Source: Pyxidicoccus parkwaysis
GTDB taxonomy: Bacteria > Myxococcota > Myxococcia > Myxococcales > Myxococcaceae
Assembly (NCBI RefSeq): GCF_017301735.1
Contig: NZ_CP071090.1
Span: 4,702,001-4,766,000, forward strand
DNA length: 64,000 nt
Direction: 5' to 3'
Position numbers and translations under genes: made by a program. This document shows positions 10,512 to 19,188 of the stretch, one piece after another (the stretch's first letter is position 1; each line of letters opens with the position of its first letter). The notes under the pieces were generated by a model, which was not told the origin of the DNA, did not search any database, and saw only the letters and a list, made by a program, of their open reading frames with translations.

Positions 10512-12413
10512 CTAGCCAACACGGAGCACACTAACGCCCGCGAGTTTCAGCAACTCGTAGAGCGTTGCGATATTCTTGCGCGCGCCCCGCGTTGGGCAAT
10601 AGGTGAACAAGACCCGCTGTTTAGCCCGTGTGAACGCAACAAAGAATCCAGCGGTGGCTTCGATCTGGTCCTGCGAAAAGCTCCACCAAGCACCGTCGTC
10701 GAGCCCAACGAAAATGACGGTATGGTACTCAAGCCCCTTGCTCTTGTGGATGGTCATTAGAGGCAAGGCATTCACACCCTCATAGACATCGAGCGCCGTC
10801 GCCCAGTCACTCGCCATCGCGCAACTTGCCCGGATATGCAATGCGATCGCATCAGTGACCTTGGCCAGCCAGTCGCCCTGCCGATATGCTGGGAAAGCGG
10901 CAAGAATGGCATTCAGGCCAACAAAACCTATCACTCCAGCAACCAGTGCCGACGCTGCGGACAGGTCATTAACAGGCTTGGGGTAGTTCTGCCGAAAATC
11001 AGTACAGAATGTGTTTAGCTCACGACTAAGCCTGACCCACGAGGCATCATCATCTACGGAGAAACCTCGTAGGGTGGCAAGGGTGTCCTGACACTCACTC
11101 CAATACCGCCCCGCCCGTATGCTTGTGGCCAAACGAATAAAGCCGATCACCATTTCCGACAAGTCTTCGGCGAGCAACTCTTGTAGCGTCACCTCCCCAA
11201 CTGCAGCTGCTTCATTCCGCAACTGCACCCCATAACTGGCAAGAGCTGGTGCCAATACATTCGCATAGTCCACTGCACGCTGTCGCACAAGCAGCACGAA
11301 GTCGCGCGGGCCAAGACTAAACTCCTTCATTTGGCTGACGACGAACGCGGCTAGCGTTTGCGCCTCCACCACAGGAGTAGAAAAATCCCAGACTGCGCAA
11401 CTTCCGCCAGATACCTTTGCCTGAGTCTTCGATACTGGTGCAACGGCTTGCGCATCGAGTGCTTGAGCAAGGACGTGCTGGATGCGGACGAGCTCCGGCG
11501 ACGAGCGGTAATTGTTCAGAAGTGGCGTTCGCTTGGCTCCAAACTCCCGCTCCAGCGCACCGAAAGGATCGTCCATTGCCATTGCCCATCGCATGATCTG
11601 CTGCTTATTATCGCCAACCGCAGTGACGATCGTCGCAGTTCCAAGGAAGATGGTCCTGACCAGGTCGTACTGAATTTGTGTCGTATCTTGAAATTCGTCC
11701 AAAAACAGATGCGAATAAGTCAATGCAAGCGCCTTGCGTGCAACGTGATTAACACGCAGCACTAGCTCAGCCAGACGACCAATCATCGGAAAGCTAAGAA
11801 AGCTGTCTCGTGTGCTTTCCAGCGAAGTGCGCCAATAGCGGTCTGCTGCCCACTGCGCGGCATCTTTCGGCGGTTGAGGCACTTCGGGCAAAGGCGCCCC
11901 GAACAAATGCTTGCGCTCAAAGTCCTTTGCCTTGACAGCCATAATCTGGGCTCGAGTACCAATCTGTGTAGGCGGAGTTTCAAGGCTGCCTAGGAAGTCG
12001 CGATACTGCCCCTCCGTAGGAAAGAAGATTTGATAATCGGGACGGGGCCGCCAAGCCTCCGGCAACGCCTGCCCGAAACGGTCAACGATGCTCTTAGCGA
12101 AGGCATCGAAGGTCATCGAGTCGAGCCGGGCTGCATGCCGAGGATGACACCGCTTACGCACCCGTGAGGCTAGGTTTGCCGCCGCATCGCGCTTGAAACT
12201 GATCGCTAGGATTCGCTGCGGTCGCGGCGCCTCACCTGTCTGGAGAAGGTAGGCGGCTCGTTGCGCTAGCAACTCAGTTTTGCCAGCGCCAGGGCCAGCA
12301 ATCACCGAGCGATGGTCGACTGAGCGCACGACATCAAAGGCATTATCCTCAAGTGACTCGATGCCAACAGGGCTCCATTCTTCAGCGCGGATACGACGGC
12401 GATGTAGCGACAT
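10512..12413 (-). CDS. gajB: Gabija GajB-like UvrD-family helicase
   Basis: The 633-residue protein is a superfamily 1 helicase: Walker A GPGAGKTELLAQRAA (about residues 40-54), motif Ia ILAISFKRDAAANL, motif II LFLDEFQDTTQIQ, motif III TAVGDNKQQIMRWA, motif V MTIHKSKGLEYHTVIFVG and motif VI VAFTRAKQRVLF. It starts one base after the stop of the OLD-type nuclease gene, the exact order of Gabija (gajA then gajB). In Gabija, GajB is thought to sense or process DNA termini and activate the GajA nuclease, giving abortive or direct anti-phage defence. It is longer than the roughly 500 residues of the Bacillus GajB. GC content is visibly lower than in the flanking backbone. Confidence 0.85.
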   Translation of the reverse strand: MSLHRRRIRAEEWSPVGIESLEDNAFDVVRSVDHRSVIAGPGAGKTELLAQRAAYLLQTGEAPRPQRILAISFKRDAAANLASRVRKRCHPRHAARLDSMTFDAFAKSIVDRFGQALPEAWRPRPDYQIFFPTEGQYRDFLGSLETPPTQIGTRAQIMAVKAKDFERKHLFGAPLPEVPQPPKDAAQWAADRYWRTSLESTRDSFLSFPMIGRLAELVLRVNHVARKALALTYSHLFLDEFQDTTQIQYDLVRTIFLGTATIVTAVGDNKQQIMRWAMAMDDPFGALEREFGAKRTPLLNNYRSSPELVRIQHVLAQALDAQAVAPVSKTQAKVSGGSCAVWDFSTPVVEAQTLAAFVVSQMKEFSLGPRDFVLLVRQRAVDYANVLAPALASYGVQLRNEAAAVGEVTLQELLAEDLSEMVIGFIRLATSIRAGRYWSECQDTLATLRGFSVDDDASWVRLSRELNTFCTDFRQNYPKPVNDLSAASALVAGVIGFVGLNAILAAFPAYRQGDWLAKVTDAIALHIRASCAMASDWATALDVYEGVNALPLMTIHKSKGLEYHTVIFVGLDDGAWWSFSQDQIEATAGFFVAFTRAKQRVLFTYCPTRGARKNIATLYELLKLAGVSVLRVG

Positions 12414-12414
12414 C

Positions 12415-14379
12415 CTAGTCCCTCCGCAGGTAGGCCTTTACTCGCTCCAACACAGGCAGCAGGCAAGCCGGCATAGAGCGCCTCAATGACTCATCATCGA
12501 GACCAACCAGCGCCCGCAGATGCGTTGCCGGCTTACTGTGCGTCAGGAAGTGGTAACGGTATGCCGGCATCAACTGTTTGTAGTCGCTGAATGCGCCCTC
12601 GTAAGCCTTGAGCCCATTAGTGCCGAGCACCACATCCGCAGCTTTCTCAATCGTCATTTTCGGTCCACCGCCCGTTGGGATTGTGGAAGCATAGGCCTGG
12701 GGAAACGCATGCAGCATGGCCATGTCTAGATCGAGCGGTGACGAAAAGTAGACTCCGTGTTTCTGCAGGCTAGCCGCCCAGGCTCCCAGGTGCTCATCTT
12801 GTCGATTGTGCATCTGAGCAAAATCTGCATCAGACATCACACCGCTTCGCGTTCCCAGAACATCTTGCTTTCCGACACCGATCGCCAGCAGTTGCTCGAT
12901 TGCGGTCTTTACTCGGCCGTATCCACCGCCTTCTCGACCAATATCCAGATCAAGCAAAGTCGCATAAGGGATTCCAAGGCCACTCAACAGCCGCCAGAAG
13001 TGCTGCACGTGTCGCCCGCCCAACGGGACAATGGCTACGAAGGCGGGATCAATTAACACGTCCAATGCCTTAGCTAAGCGCGGCAAGACAATCCGCTCGG
13101 AGTCGCCTTCCACAAGCACAACAAAGCGTGCGAAGTATAACTCAGGAAAGGCTAGCATTGCTCCGCGTACGAACTTTGCAGCCTCTTGGTCGTTCTCGGG
13201 CAAGGACACAGCACTTATGGAGGAAAGGCGTGTTTTCTGTTCGCAGCGGCAGTAACGAACCTCCCCAGGCTCTATTCGACTCAGCACGGCAGGCGAGTGG
13301 CTCGTGACGATTGCCTGCGCAACCCCATCTGAGACAAGCGAGCGTACTTGATGTACAATGCGCGCCAAGTAATATGGTGAAAGATGGTTTTCGGGTTCCT
13401 CAATTGCAAATATTGAGAGAGCCGGGATCGCAAGATCTTCCACATTGAAACCGGTGATGTGGCCGGCTACGGCTGCGCGTTCAAGGTCGAACACTGCGGC
13501 CGCGAGTGCAAAATAGAATAGGGACTGTTGCCCGTCACTCAATGCCTCAAGACCACGCTCGACACCAGCTGGGCCTTGCTGAAAAACAACGCTGACATGG
13601 CTGACGACCTCCTCGAACCGATGACTAATGAGCGTCAAGCTTGGTTCGGTGTCCGTCTTGTCGTCGTGTAGCGAGGACCAACGCTTCGTGAGCGCCTCGC
13701 TGATCGCCTTGATTGCCGATTCAGTATTGAAGCTCCCCCGTAGGCTTTGACTGGCCGTAACCACCGCCTGCTTTGTCTGCTGCGACCACTCGATTGCGCG
13801 AAGCAATCTCGCGGCGAGCGCCCCTGTTGTCGCACGGATCTGAGATTCAGCGTCTCGGCTGGCTGGCGTGTAATAGAGTTGGATAAGTCCCCTATCGGCT
13901 GGTGTCACAGGGTGACGCTGCTCGTCGCTGATCGTGGCGCCAAGTGTGTCGATCCAATACAATTCTTGTGTAACTTCTCCGTCGACCGTACTGTCGTCCG
14001 CCCATTCTGCCTCTAAGCGTAGCCGACACACGGGCGGTGCGGCAGGACGCTCGATGCGCATATGCTTGAAAGTGGGCGCGACACTCTCCGCGGTCGCAGC
14101 ATCTTTGGCAAACTCGGGCATTCCAACTATTACGTCGATGGACATGATGCGAGGTTTGCGGTCGCCAGGATCGACGTCGGGCGGCAGGTGAAAGTCGGAT
14201 CGATGAACAGTACGTTGGGATCGAGTGACTCCAAACAGCTTGGCCAGGGCGTGGAGCAGAGACGTCTTTCCTGATGCGTTAGGCCCAATAACCACAGTCA
14301 GGTCGCCGGCTAGATCAATGCGAACTGGATTGGGACCGAAACTCCGAAAGCCAGAAATGGTAACGCTCTCGATACGCAC
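12415..14379 (-). CDS. gajA: Gabija GajA-like OLD-family ATP-dependent nuclease
   Basis: The 654-residue protein has an SMC/ABC-type ATPase domain split around other segments: Walker A GPNASGKTSLLHAL (residues about 32-45), signature-like ALSDGQQSLFYFALA, Walker B ALSIFAIEEPENHLSPYY and H-loop IVTSHSPAVLSRI. It is followed near residue 417 by a TOPRIM domain (FVVLVEGDSERIVLPRLAKAL, later LLDLDIGREGGGYGR) with the Glu and Asp metal ligands. This is the OLD nuclease layout. Together with the helicase one base downstream it matches GajA of Gabija, which nicks DNA when nucleotide pools fall. A stand-alone OLD nuclease is less likely given the coupled helicase. It diverges from the ABC-3C operon. 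Confidence 0.87.
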   Translation of the reverse strand: MRIESVTISGFRSFGPNPVRIDLAGDLTVVIGPNASGKTSLLHALAKLFGVTRSQRTVHRSDFHLPPDVDPGDRKPRIMSIDVIVGMPEFAKDAATAESVAPTFKHMRIERPAAPPVCRLRLEAEWADDSTVDGEVTQELYWIDTLGATISDEQRHPVTPADRGLIQLYYTPASRDAESQIRATTGALAARLLRAIEWSQQTKQAVVTASQSLRGSFNTESAIKAISEALTKRWSSLHDDKTDTEPSLTLISHRFEEVVSHVSVVFQQGPAGVERGLEALSDGQQSLFYFALAAAVFDLERAAVAGHITGFNVEDLAIPALSIFAIEEPENHLSPYYLARIVHQVRSLVSDGVAQAIVTSHSPAVLSRIEPGEVRYCRCEQKTRLSSISAVSLPENDQEAAKFVRGAMLAFPELYFARFVVLVEGDSERIVLPRLAKALDVLIDPAFVAIVPLGGRHVQHFWRLLSGLGIPYATLLDLDIGREGGGYGRVKTAIEQLLAIGVGKQDVLGTRSGVMSDADFAQMHNRQDEHLGAWAASLQKHGVYFSSPLDLDMAMLHAFPQAYASTIPTGGGPKMTIEKAADVVLGTNGLKAYEGAFSDYKQLMPAYRYHFLTHSKPATHLRALVGLDDESLRRSMPACLLPVLERVKAYLRRD

Positions 14380-14942
14380 GGTGACTCACGGTGTGAGGAC
14401 GGTTGGGTGCATTACCCTAGCGGCTCTTGGCATACTATTGAACATAGAACGCGCAGAACAGATGGGACCGAGTTGAGGTAGGGATGGCGCCCATGAGTAT
14501 GCAAATGTATCCCAATGTGCGGTGTTTATTGCCCCGGCTGGCGTATCGAGCTGGCGACGTCCTGGGACGAGACTAGGCAGGCCGTGGCGCCATATACGGA
14601 CGCATTCGAGTAGTAATGATGAAGATGATGGTGCTCCCGTACGCGGCAAGTGCTGCGGCGTTTGGCAGCCATTTGTGAGTACGCGGGAAAAGCGCTGACT
14701 GCCGAGAGGACCGGCATTGCGGTCCGTACATACCCACTCTGAAAACCACCTGTCGGGCGTGGAGCGGCGCAGCATTGGAACATGCAGCAGGCGCAGCCTC
14801 TCGCTTCCTGGAACTGGGGCACTCAATACCCATCCTCGTAAAGCCTAGCCCCTACTACGCCTTCAATCGAAACCACCACAGAATGGATGTTCAGTGTGCA
14901 CTGTCTTGACACAAGAGCAAAGTGGCGCTCCACTTGAGTTCG
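14380..14942. promoter_or_regulatory. divergent intergenic region between Gabija and ABC-3C operons
   Basis: These 560 bases must contain the promoters of both defence operons. They are less GC-rich than the backbone (for example CATACTATTGAACATAGAAC at 14431-14450). Several short minus-strand frames are open but none resembles a known protein. I could not assign -35/-10 boxes or an operator with confidence, and no small transcription regulator gene is present. Confidence 0.4.
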
Positions 14943-16133
14943 ATGCGCAAGAGCCCATTCTCCGCAGCCCCAACAATGGCCGGGTTCATTTGGCAACTGC
15001 GCTCGTTGCTCTTGTATTTGTTAAGGCAGGAAGAGCTCGACGACGCCGTGAGCCTAGAGACGCATGACGACATTGTTGTCAGCTCGGGCAGTGGCCATAT
15101 CATAGCCGCGATACAGACCAAGCACTCATGGAGCGAGAATCTTCTGACGGCGCACTCCGTCGAGTTCTGGAAAACCCTGCGTGTCTGGATGTATCTCCTT
15201 ACAAAGCAGCATCTCTCCGACGATTCGATGCTGGTTCTGAGCACGACCGCCCGCCTCGGGCCCGACTTGAGAGAATTCGTTGATGGCCCCAGACGCAAGA
15301 CAGATATCGAGAATATCCGACAGAGACTGGATGCAATTTCGAGGACGTCAAACAACAAGGAATGCGCTGACGCCACTTCGGACTGGAGGCGATTGGAAAA
15401 AACTCAGCGTGAGTTCCTCGTCCAGAGAATCAGAATACAAGAGGCGCAACCCCGTTTGGCAGAAGCCGATGAACTCATCAACAAGAAGTTGCTCCGGCAG
15501 GCAGTCCGCCCACAAGCGGTTCGGTTGTTTCGCGAGAGCTTAGTTGGATGGTTCGATGGGCTTATCGCCGCGCGCCTGTCGAGCGGAGGCTGCAAGATTA
15601 CAGTTGCTGAAGTTGTGGAGAAGCTGGCGGAATTGTTTTCGCTCCAGGCGCCTGCGGCGCTAAGCAGCACACAAGGAGAGGCCGAATACCCTCCTCTTGA
15701 CGAGGAGCGTCGTTCTGATCCGCCTTATCTGAAGCAGTTGAACCTGCTCGATGCTTCAGATGAGCACCTGGTGAACGCGGTTGCCATGTTCTATCGGGCC
15801 CGGGCCGAGCGCGAGAATTGGCGACAGACGCGCCCGAACGCCGCTCTCGAGCTTCAGAGCTATGACAGTGACTTGAAGGCGAAGTGGAGAACGGTTCGGC
15901 TTAACGCCTTGAGGACCAAACCACCAGATGCGAGCAAATTGATTGAATGCGGTTGGACAATACATGGAGAGTGCATGAACTACCATGGAAACATCAGCGG
16001 GATGCTTGTTCCTGTCCATGTCGCCAATGGAACCTATTACATCCTCACCAACGGACCTAAAACTGAATCATGTATTGGATGGCATCCAGACTACCTGAAT
16101 CTACTTTCACTCCGCAAGAAGGAAGACGAGTGA
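14943..16133 (+). CDS. ABC-3C system effector with Cap4-like endonuclease domain
   Basis: The product is taken from the ATG at 14943 (396 residues, MRKSPFSAAPTMAGFIWQLR); a GTG seven codons upstream is also possible. The SAAP...GFIWQ.R.LLLYLL start followed by Glu39 in LETHDDIVV, Asp43 and Gln58-Thr-Lys60 is the restriction-endonuclease core (E/D...QxK) of the Cap4/DUF4297-type effectors. The remaining 330 residues are helical and end in CIGWHPDYLNLL, as expected for the C-terminal binding domain of ABC-three-component (ABC-3C) effectors. It heads a three-gene operon with the middle component one base downstream. Inferred role: DNA degradation when the ABC ATPase senses an invader. Confidence 0.75.
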   Translation: MRKSPFSAAPTMAGFIWQLRSLLLYLLRQEELDDAVSLETHDDIVVSSGSGHIIAAIQTKHSWSENLLTAHSVEFWKTLRVWMYLLTKQHLSDDSMLVLSTTARLGPDLREFVDGPRRKTDIENIRQRLDAISRTSNNKECADATSDWRRLEKTQREFLVQRIRIQEAQPRLAEADELINKKLLRQAVRPQAVRLFRESLVGWFDGLIAARLSSGGCKITVAEVVEKLAELFSLQAPAALSSTQGEAEYPPLDEERRSDPPYLKQLNLLDASDEHLVNAVAMFYRARAERENWRQTRPNAALELQSYDSDLKAKWRTVRLNALRTKPPDASKLIECGWTIHGECMNYHGNISGMLVPVHVANGTYYILTNGPKTESCIGWHPDYLNLLSLRKKEDE

Positions 16134-16134
16134 C

Positions 16135-16623
16135 ATGCCGGAGTCAATTGACGAATTCGCACACACCAATCCGGCCTTTTGCTTATCTTGCGTAAGATGG
16201 GCATGCCAGGGATATCAGCAGCAGAGGCGCGAAAGAAAGGATGCTCTGCAAGGCATCTTGTGGCCTTGGGGAATACTCTGCTTGGCACTATTGGCGCCAG
16301 AATCGGTGCGCGCAGAGTTACCGCGAAACGCCAATGGCAAGTTATCTCTTCTATTTCATGAACACCCTCAGTGGAGTTTGGGACTACCAGAAACGCTGAG
16401 ATTCTGGTCCGCTCCATTTTGGCTGGCCGTGCGCTTGGGAATCGGAACTGGCACGTTATCGATGCAGGGTAGCCGCCTCTACGCCGAGGGCACTGCCGAC
16501 AACCCTGTACGCCTCTCGGACTTAGATCTAAAGAAGCATGCAATCGCTTTCGGGAAAGTCTTAGCCAAAGAAGCGGACGACAATGCAATATCTCTAATTC
16601 TCGGATTAGCGGTGGCTCCATGA
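16135..16623 (+). CDS. ABC-3C system middle component
   Basis: This 162-residue protein sits between the effector and the DUF3732 ATPase; its start is one base after the effector stop and its stop overlaps the ATPase start (ATGA at 16620-16623). It begins FAHTNPAFCLSCVRWACQGY and contains LPRNANGKLSLLFHEHPQWS, a pattern of the small middle components of ABC-3C systems that link effector and ATPase. There are no catalytic motifs. The assignment rests on position, size and the NPAF...L...KLSLL pattern. Confidence 0.7.
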   Translation: MPESIDEFAHTNPAFCLSCVRWACQGYQQQRRERKDALQGILWPWGILCLALLAPESVRAELPRNANGKLSLLFHEHPQWSLGLPETLRFWSAPFWLAVRLGIGTGTLSMQGSRLYAEGTADNPVRLSDLDLKKHAIAFGKVLAKEADDNAISLILGLAVAP

Positions 16624-18563
16624 GTTGGAGAATCTTAAGATTGGGGGTCTATGCCAAGCGGGGCGGAGCGCTTCGTGATGTTGAATTCAAAACCGAGGGG
16701 CTAAACATCATCACGGGACCGTCAAGCAGAGGCAAGTCATCGATTCTCGATATCGTGGACTACTGCCTAATGTCGGAAAGATGCCCGATATCTAAAGGCT
16801 TTATACGCGAAAACGTTTCACATGTCGGGATCTTGCTTGTTCGAGGAACTGAGTCGCTCGTTATCATAAGGGCACTTCCCAATGAAGGCCGACTAACATC
16901 GACTGACGTATACATATCCAAAGGAACAGAGAAGACACTTCCACAGTCCCCTCCAGAGGCTCGCTGGAATGTTGAGGCTGCCAAAGAACTGCTGTCAGAC
17001 TTCACGGGAATAGAGTCGCTCCCTGTCCTGACAAACGATCTCGATGCAGCACCAGAAGCGAGGAGTCCAGCGAACATTAGGCACTGCTCATTTTATGTCT
17101 TCCAGCCTCAGGATGTTATAGCTAGTCGCAATGTGGCATTTGCTGGTCTGGAAGATTTCTACAAGAAAAGGCATGCAGCAGATGCTGCGTACTACTTTCA
17201 GGGCATCCTAACTATTGAACGCCTGCGAAAGCGGAGGGAACTGCGATCCTTGAAGGCAGAGCGAAATGCAATCGAGCGGCAGGCACGAGAGGGCGCTAGA
17301 TTTAAATTAGAAGGATTCGATCACGGCCTACGCCTTTGGAGTGAAGCGGTTGGACTTGGCTTGGCGAAGGGGCCAACCGCACCAGCATTTCTTTCAAGCC
17401 TACTAAAGGACCTCCGAGGAATTGCAGATACCAAGATTGACAACTTGGATAGGCTAACCACCGAAATGGGCCTAGGCGCTGTTCAGTCGGAGGAAGCAAA
17501 CGTTAGGCGGCAACTGCGGCAGAGAGAGCTTGAGTTGTCGGAGCTTGAGCGCTTTTCTCACGGCGCCGGAGTGCATGAGGCAATTACTGACAAGCAACTG
17601 GGCAGACTGTCCCTTCGCGAGCTATTGCCGAACTCGAAGCCGAGCGATTGCCCCATTTGTGGCAGTGACTCGGTCGACACAACGAAAATAGACAAGCTCC
17701 TGGTTGATGCCGCTGCTGCGCTGAGTGCCGTTCGAAAGCCGCCCAAGAGGATTAGCGGCAAGATTGAGCATGAGCGCAGACGGATCAAGCAAGAGATAGA
17801 AGAGTTGAAAGAACGTCAAGTAGCTCTACATGCCAGGCTCAAGATTCTTTTTGACAACTGGGATCAGAACCGCCCTCTTTTCGAGGAAGCTAGCCGCCGC
17901 GAGCAACTCATCGGGCGTATCAAGGAATTCCTGGCCTCAATGAAGAGAATGGAGGCAATAATAGATACTAAGCGCGACAAGCTTCTGGCCAGGATCAATG
18001 GTCTAGAGGCAGAGGTTGGTGACAAGGCAATTTATGGATTGAGAGAGGATGTCGAGAAAGAGCTTAGCGACCTTATGACGCGGCTTGCGCAACGGTTGGA
18101 TGTCGAGTTTCGCGGGGCGCCAGTTCGGATCAATTTTGTCAGTTTTGTTTTCGAGATTCAGCTGGATGGCCAGTGGGTTGGACTTAACGAACTGGGAAGC
18201 GGCGCCAACTGGCTCGGATATCACGTTGCTGGATCGGTTGCTCTCCACTTGTTCTTCCGGAGAATTCGCTCGCCGGTTCCTGCTGTACTCATGCTTGATC
18301 AACCGAGCCAGGCTTGGTTTCCAGCCGAGCGGGCTAAGCATAGTCGGCTTAAAATTCCATCTAACGACAAGGAACTGAGCGCGGTGCGCGAAGTATATAA
18401 CTTGCTCTACCAATCTTCTCATGGGGAAGGCAGGCCTCAGATAATTGTTGTTGACCATGCAAGACTTGAAGAGCCTTGGTTTCGTGACGGCACTGTAGAG
18501 GATTGGCATGATGGCGGCGCCTTGGTTCCATTCTCATGGGGGCTTGGTGACCGAAGTTCATGA
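16620..18563 (+). CDS. ABC-3C system ATPase (DUF3732)
   Basis: The 647-residue protein is an SMC-like ABC ATPase: IITGPSSRGKSSILDIVDYC (Walker A, residues about 31-50), coiled-coil segments around residues 195-220 and 300-325, a CPICGSDS motif near residue 344 in the position of a Rad50-like hook, and a C-terminal LMLDQPSQAWFP (Walker B variant near residue 555) followed by IIVVDHARLEEPWF. The last two are hallmarks of DUF3732, the ATPase of ABC-3C conflict systems. It probably senses DNA or a phage structure and licenses the effector. Composition is clearly AT-richer than neighbouring backbone genes, consistent with recent transfer. Confidence 0.82.
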   Translation: MSWRILRLGVYAKRGGALRDVEFKTEGLNIITGPSSRGKSSILDIVDYCLMSERCPISKGFIRENVSHVGILLVRGTESLVIIRALPNEGRLTSTDVYISKGTEKTLPQSPPEARWNVEAAKELLSDFTGIESLPVLTNDLDAAPEARSPANIRHCSFYVFQPQDVIASRNVAFAGLEDFYKKRHAADAAYYFQGILTIERLRKRRELRSLKAERNAIERQAREGARFKLEGFDHGLRLWSEAVGLGLAKGPTAPAFLSSLLKDLRGIADTKIDNLDRLTTEMGLGAVQSEEANVRRQLRQRELELSELERFSHGAGVHEAITDKQLGRLSLRELLPNSKPSDCPICGSDSVDTTKIDKLLVDAAAALSAVRKPPKRISGKIEHERRRIKQEIEELKERQVALHARLKILFDNWDQNRPLFEEASRREQLIGRIKEFLASMKRMEAIIDTKRDKLLARINGLEAEVGDKAIYGLREDVEKELSDLMTRLAQRLDVEFRGAPVRINFVSFVFEIQLDGQWVGLNELGSGANWLGYHVAGSVALHLFFRRIRSPVPAVLMLDQPSQAWFPAERAKHSRLKIPSNDKELSAVREVYNLLYQSSHGEGRPQIIVVDHARLEEPWFRDGTVEDWHDGGALVPFSWGLGDRSS

Positions 18564-19188
18564 GAAGTTGAAGTCCTTTAGTATCCGTACGGCGGATGAC
18601 GTGCTGCGAGGCATTGTTGAGCTGAGCGATTCGGGGCATCCCTTGACCGGTAGGGAAGAGAGTCGAGAAGTCGGAAAGGCTACGCGTCGCGGAGGAATTT
18701 GAAGGGAACGGGCAGATGCTGCGTGAGTTCGCTAAGGGCTGCAGCCTGCGGTTGAGCGCGTTGCAGTCGTAGATGTACCGGCGTCGGCGCCAAATAAGGG
18801 TCGAGGCGGAGCCGCTCGTATGCTTGCGTCCCGTGAAGGTGCACGGCGCATCAACTCCCGAAACGATGATGCTGAAGGCGCTCACCGTCAGCGGGGCGTG
18901 CGTGCGCAGCGCGTCACGTACGGGCGTGGACTACGTGGCGCGGTTGGTTGCGGCCCTGAGCCCCCGGCGTGCTGACGCTTCCGGCTTTGGTGCGCATTCT
19001 GCTGGCCACCTTTCCGGTGGGCATCCGCAAGCCCATCCCCGTCTCAACCTGCTTCGAAGTCAGGGCGTCGCGCCCCCACGGGCCCGAAACCAGCCTGCGC
19101 TTCGAGATTCGGAACATCTCGGGTGTTGAGGTCGCCGTGAGAATCAGGCAGCCTGATTACGACCAACGAGGAGGATGGATGAACACCG
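18564..19188. other. right edge of the defence island; decayed sequence and kinase 3' flank
   Basis: No convincing gene in about 620 bases. The first part (to about 18,960) has short broken frames on both strands that I cannot place. From about 19,080 the sequence resembles the region 42,210-42,320 downstream of kinase K1 (shared plus-strand frame L-R-F-E-x-R-x-x-S-G), so it is the conserved 3' flank of this kinase family. Confidence 0.4.

Noticed and set aside
18361..18885. 174-codon minus-strand frame at the end of the ABC-3C ATPase as a possible transposase remnant
   Set aside because: It overlaps the end of the ATPase and no transposase motif could be recognised.
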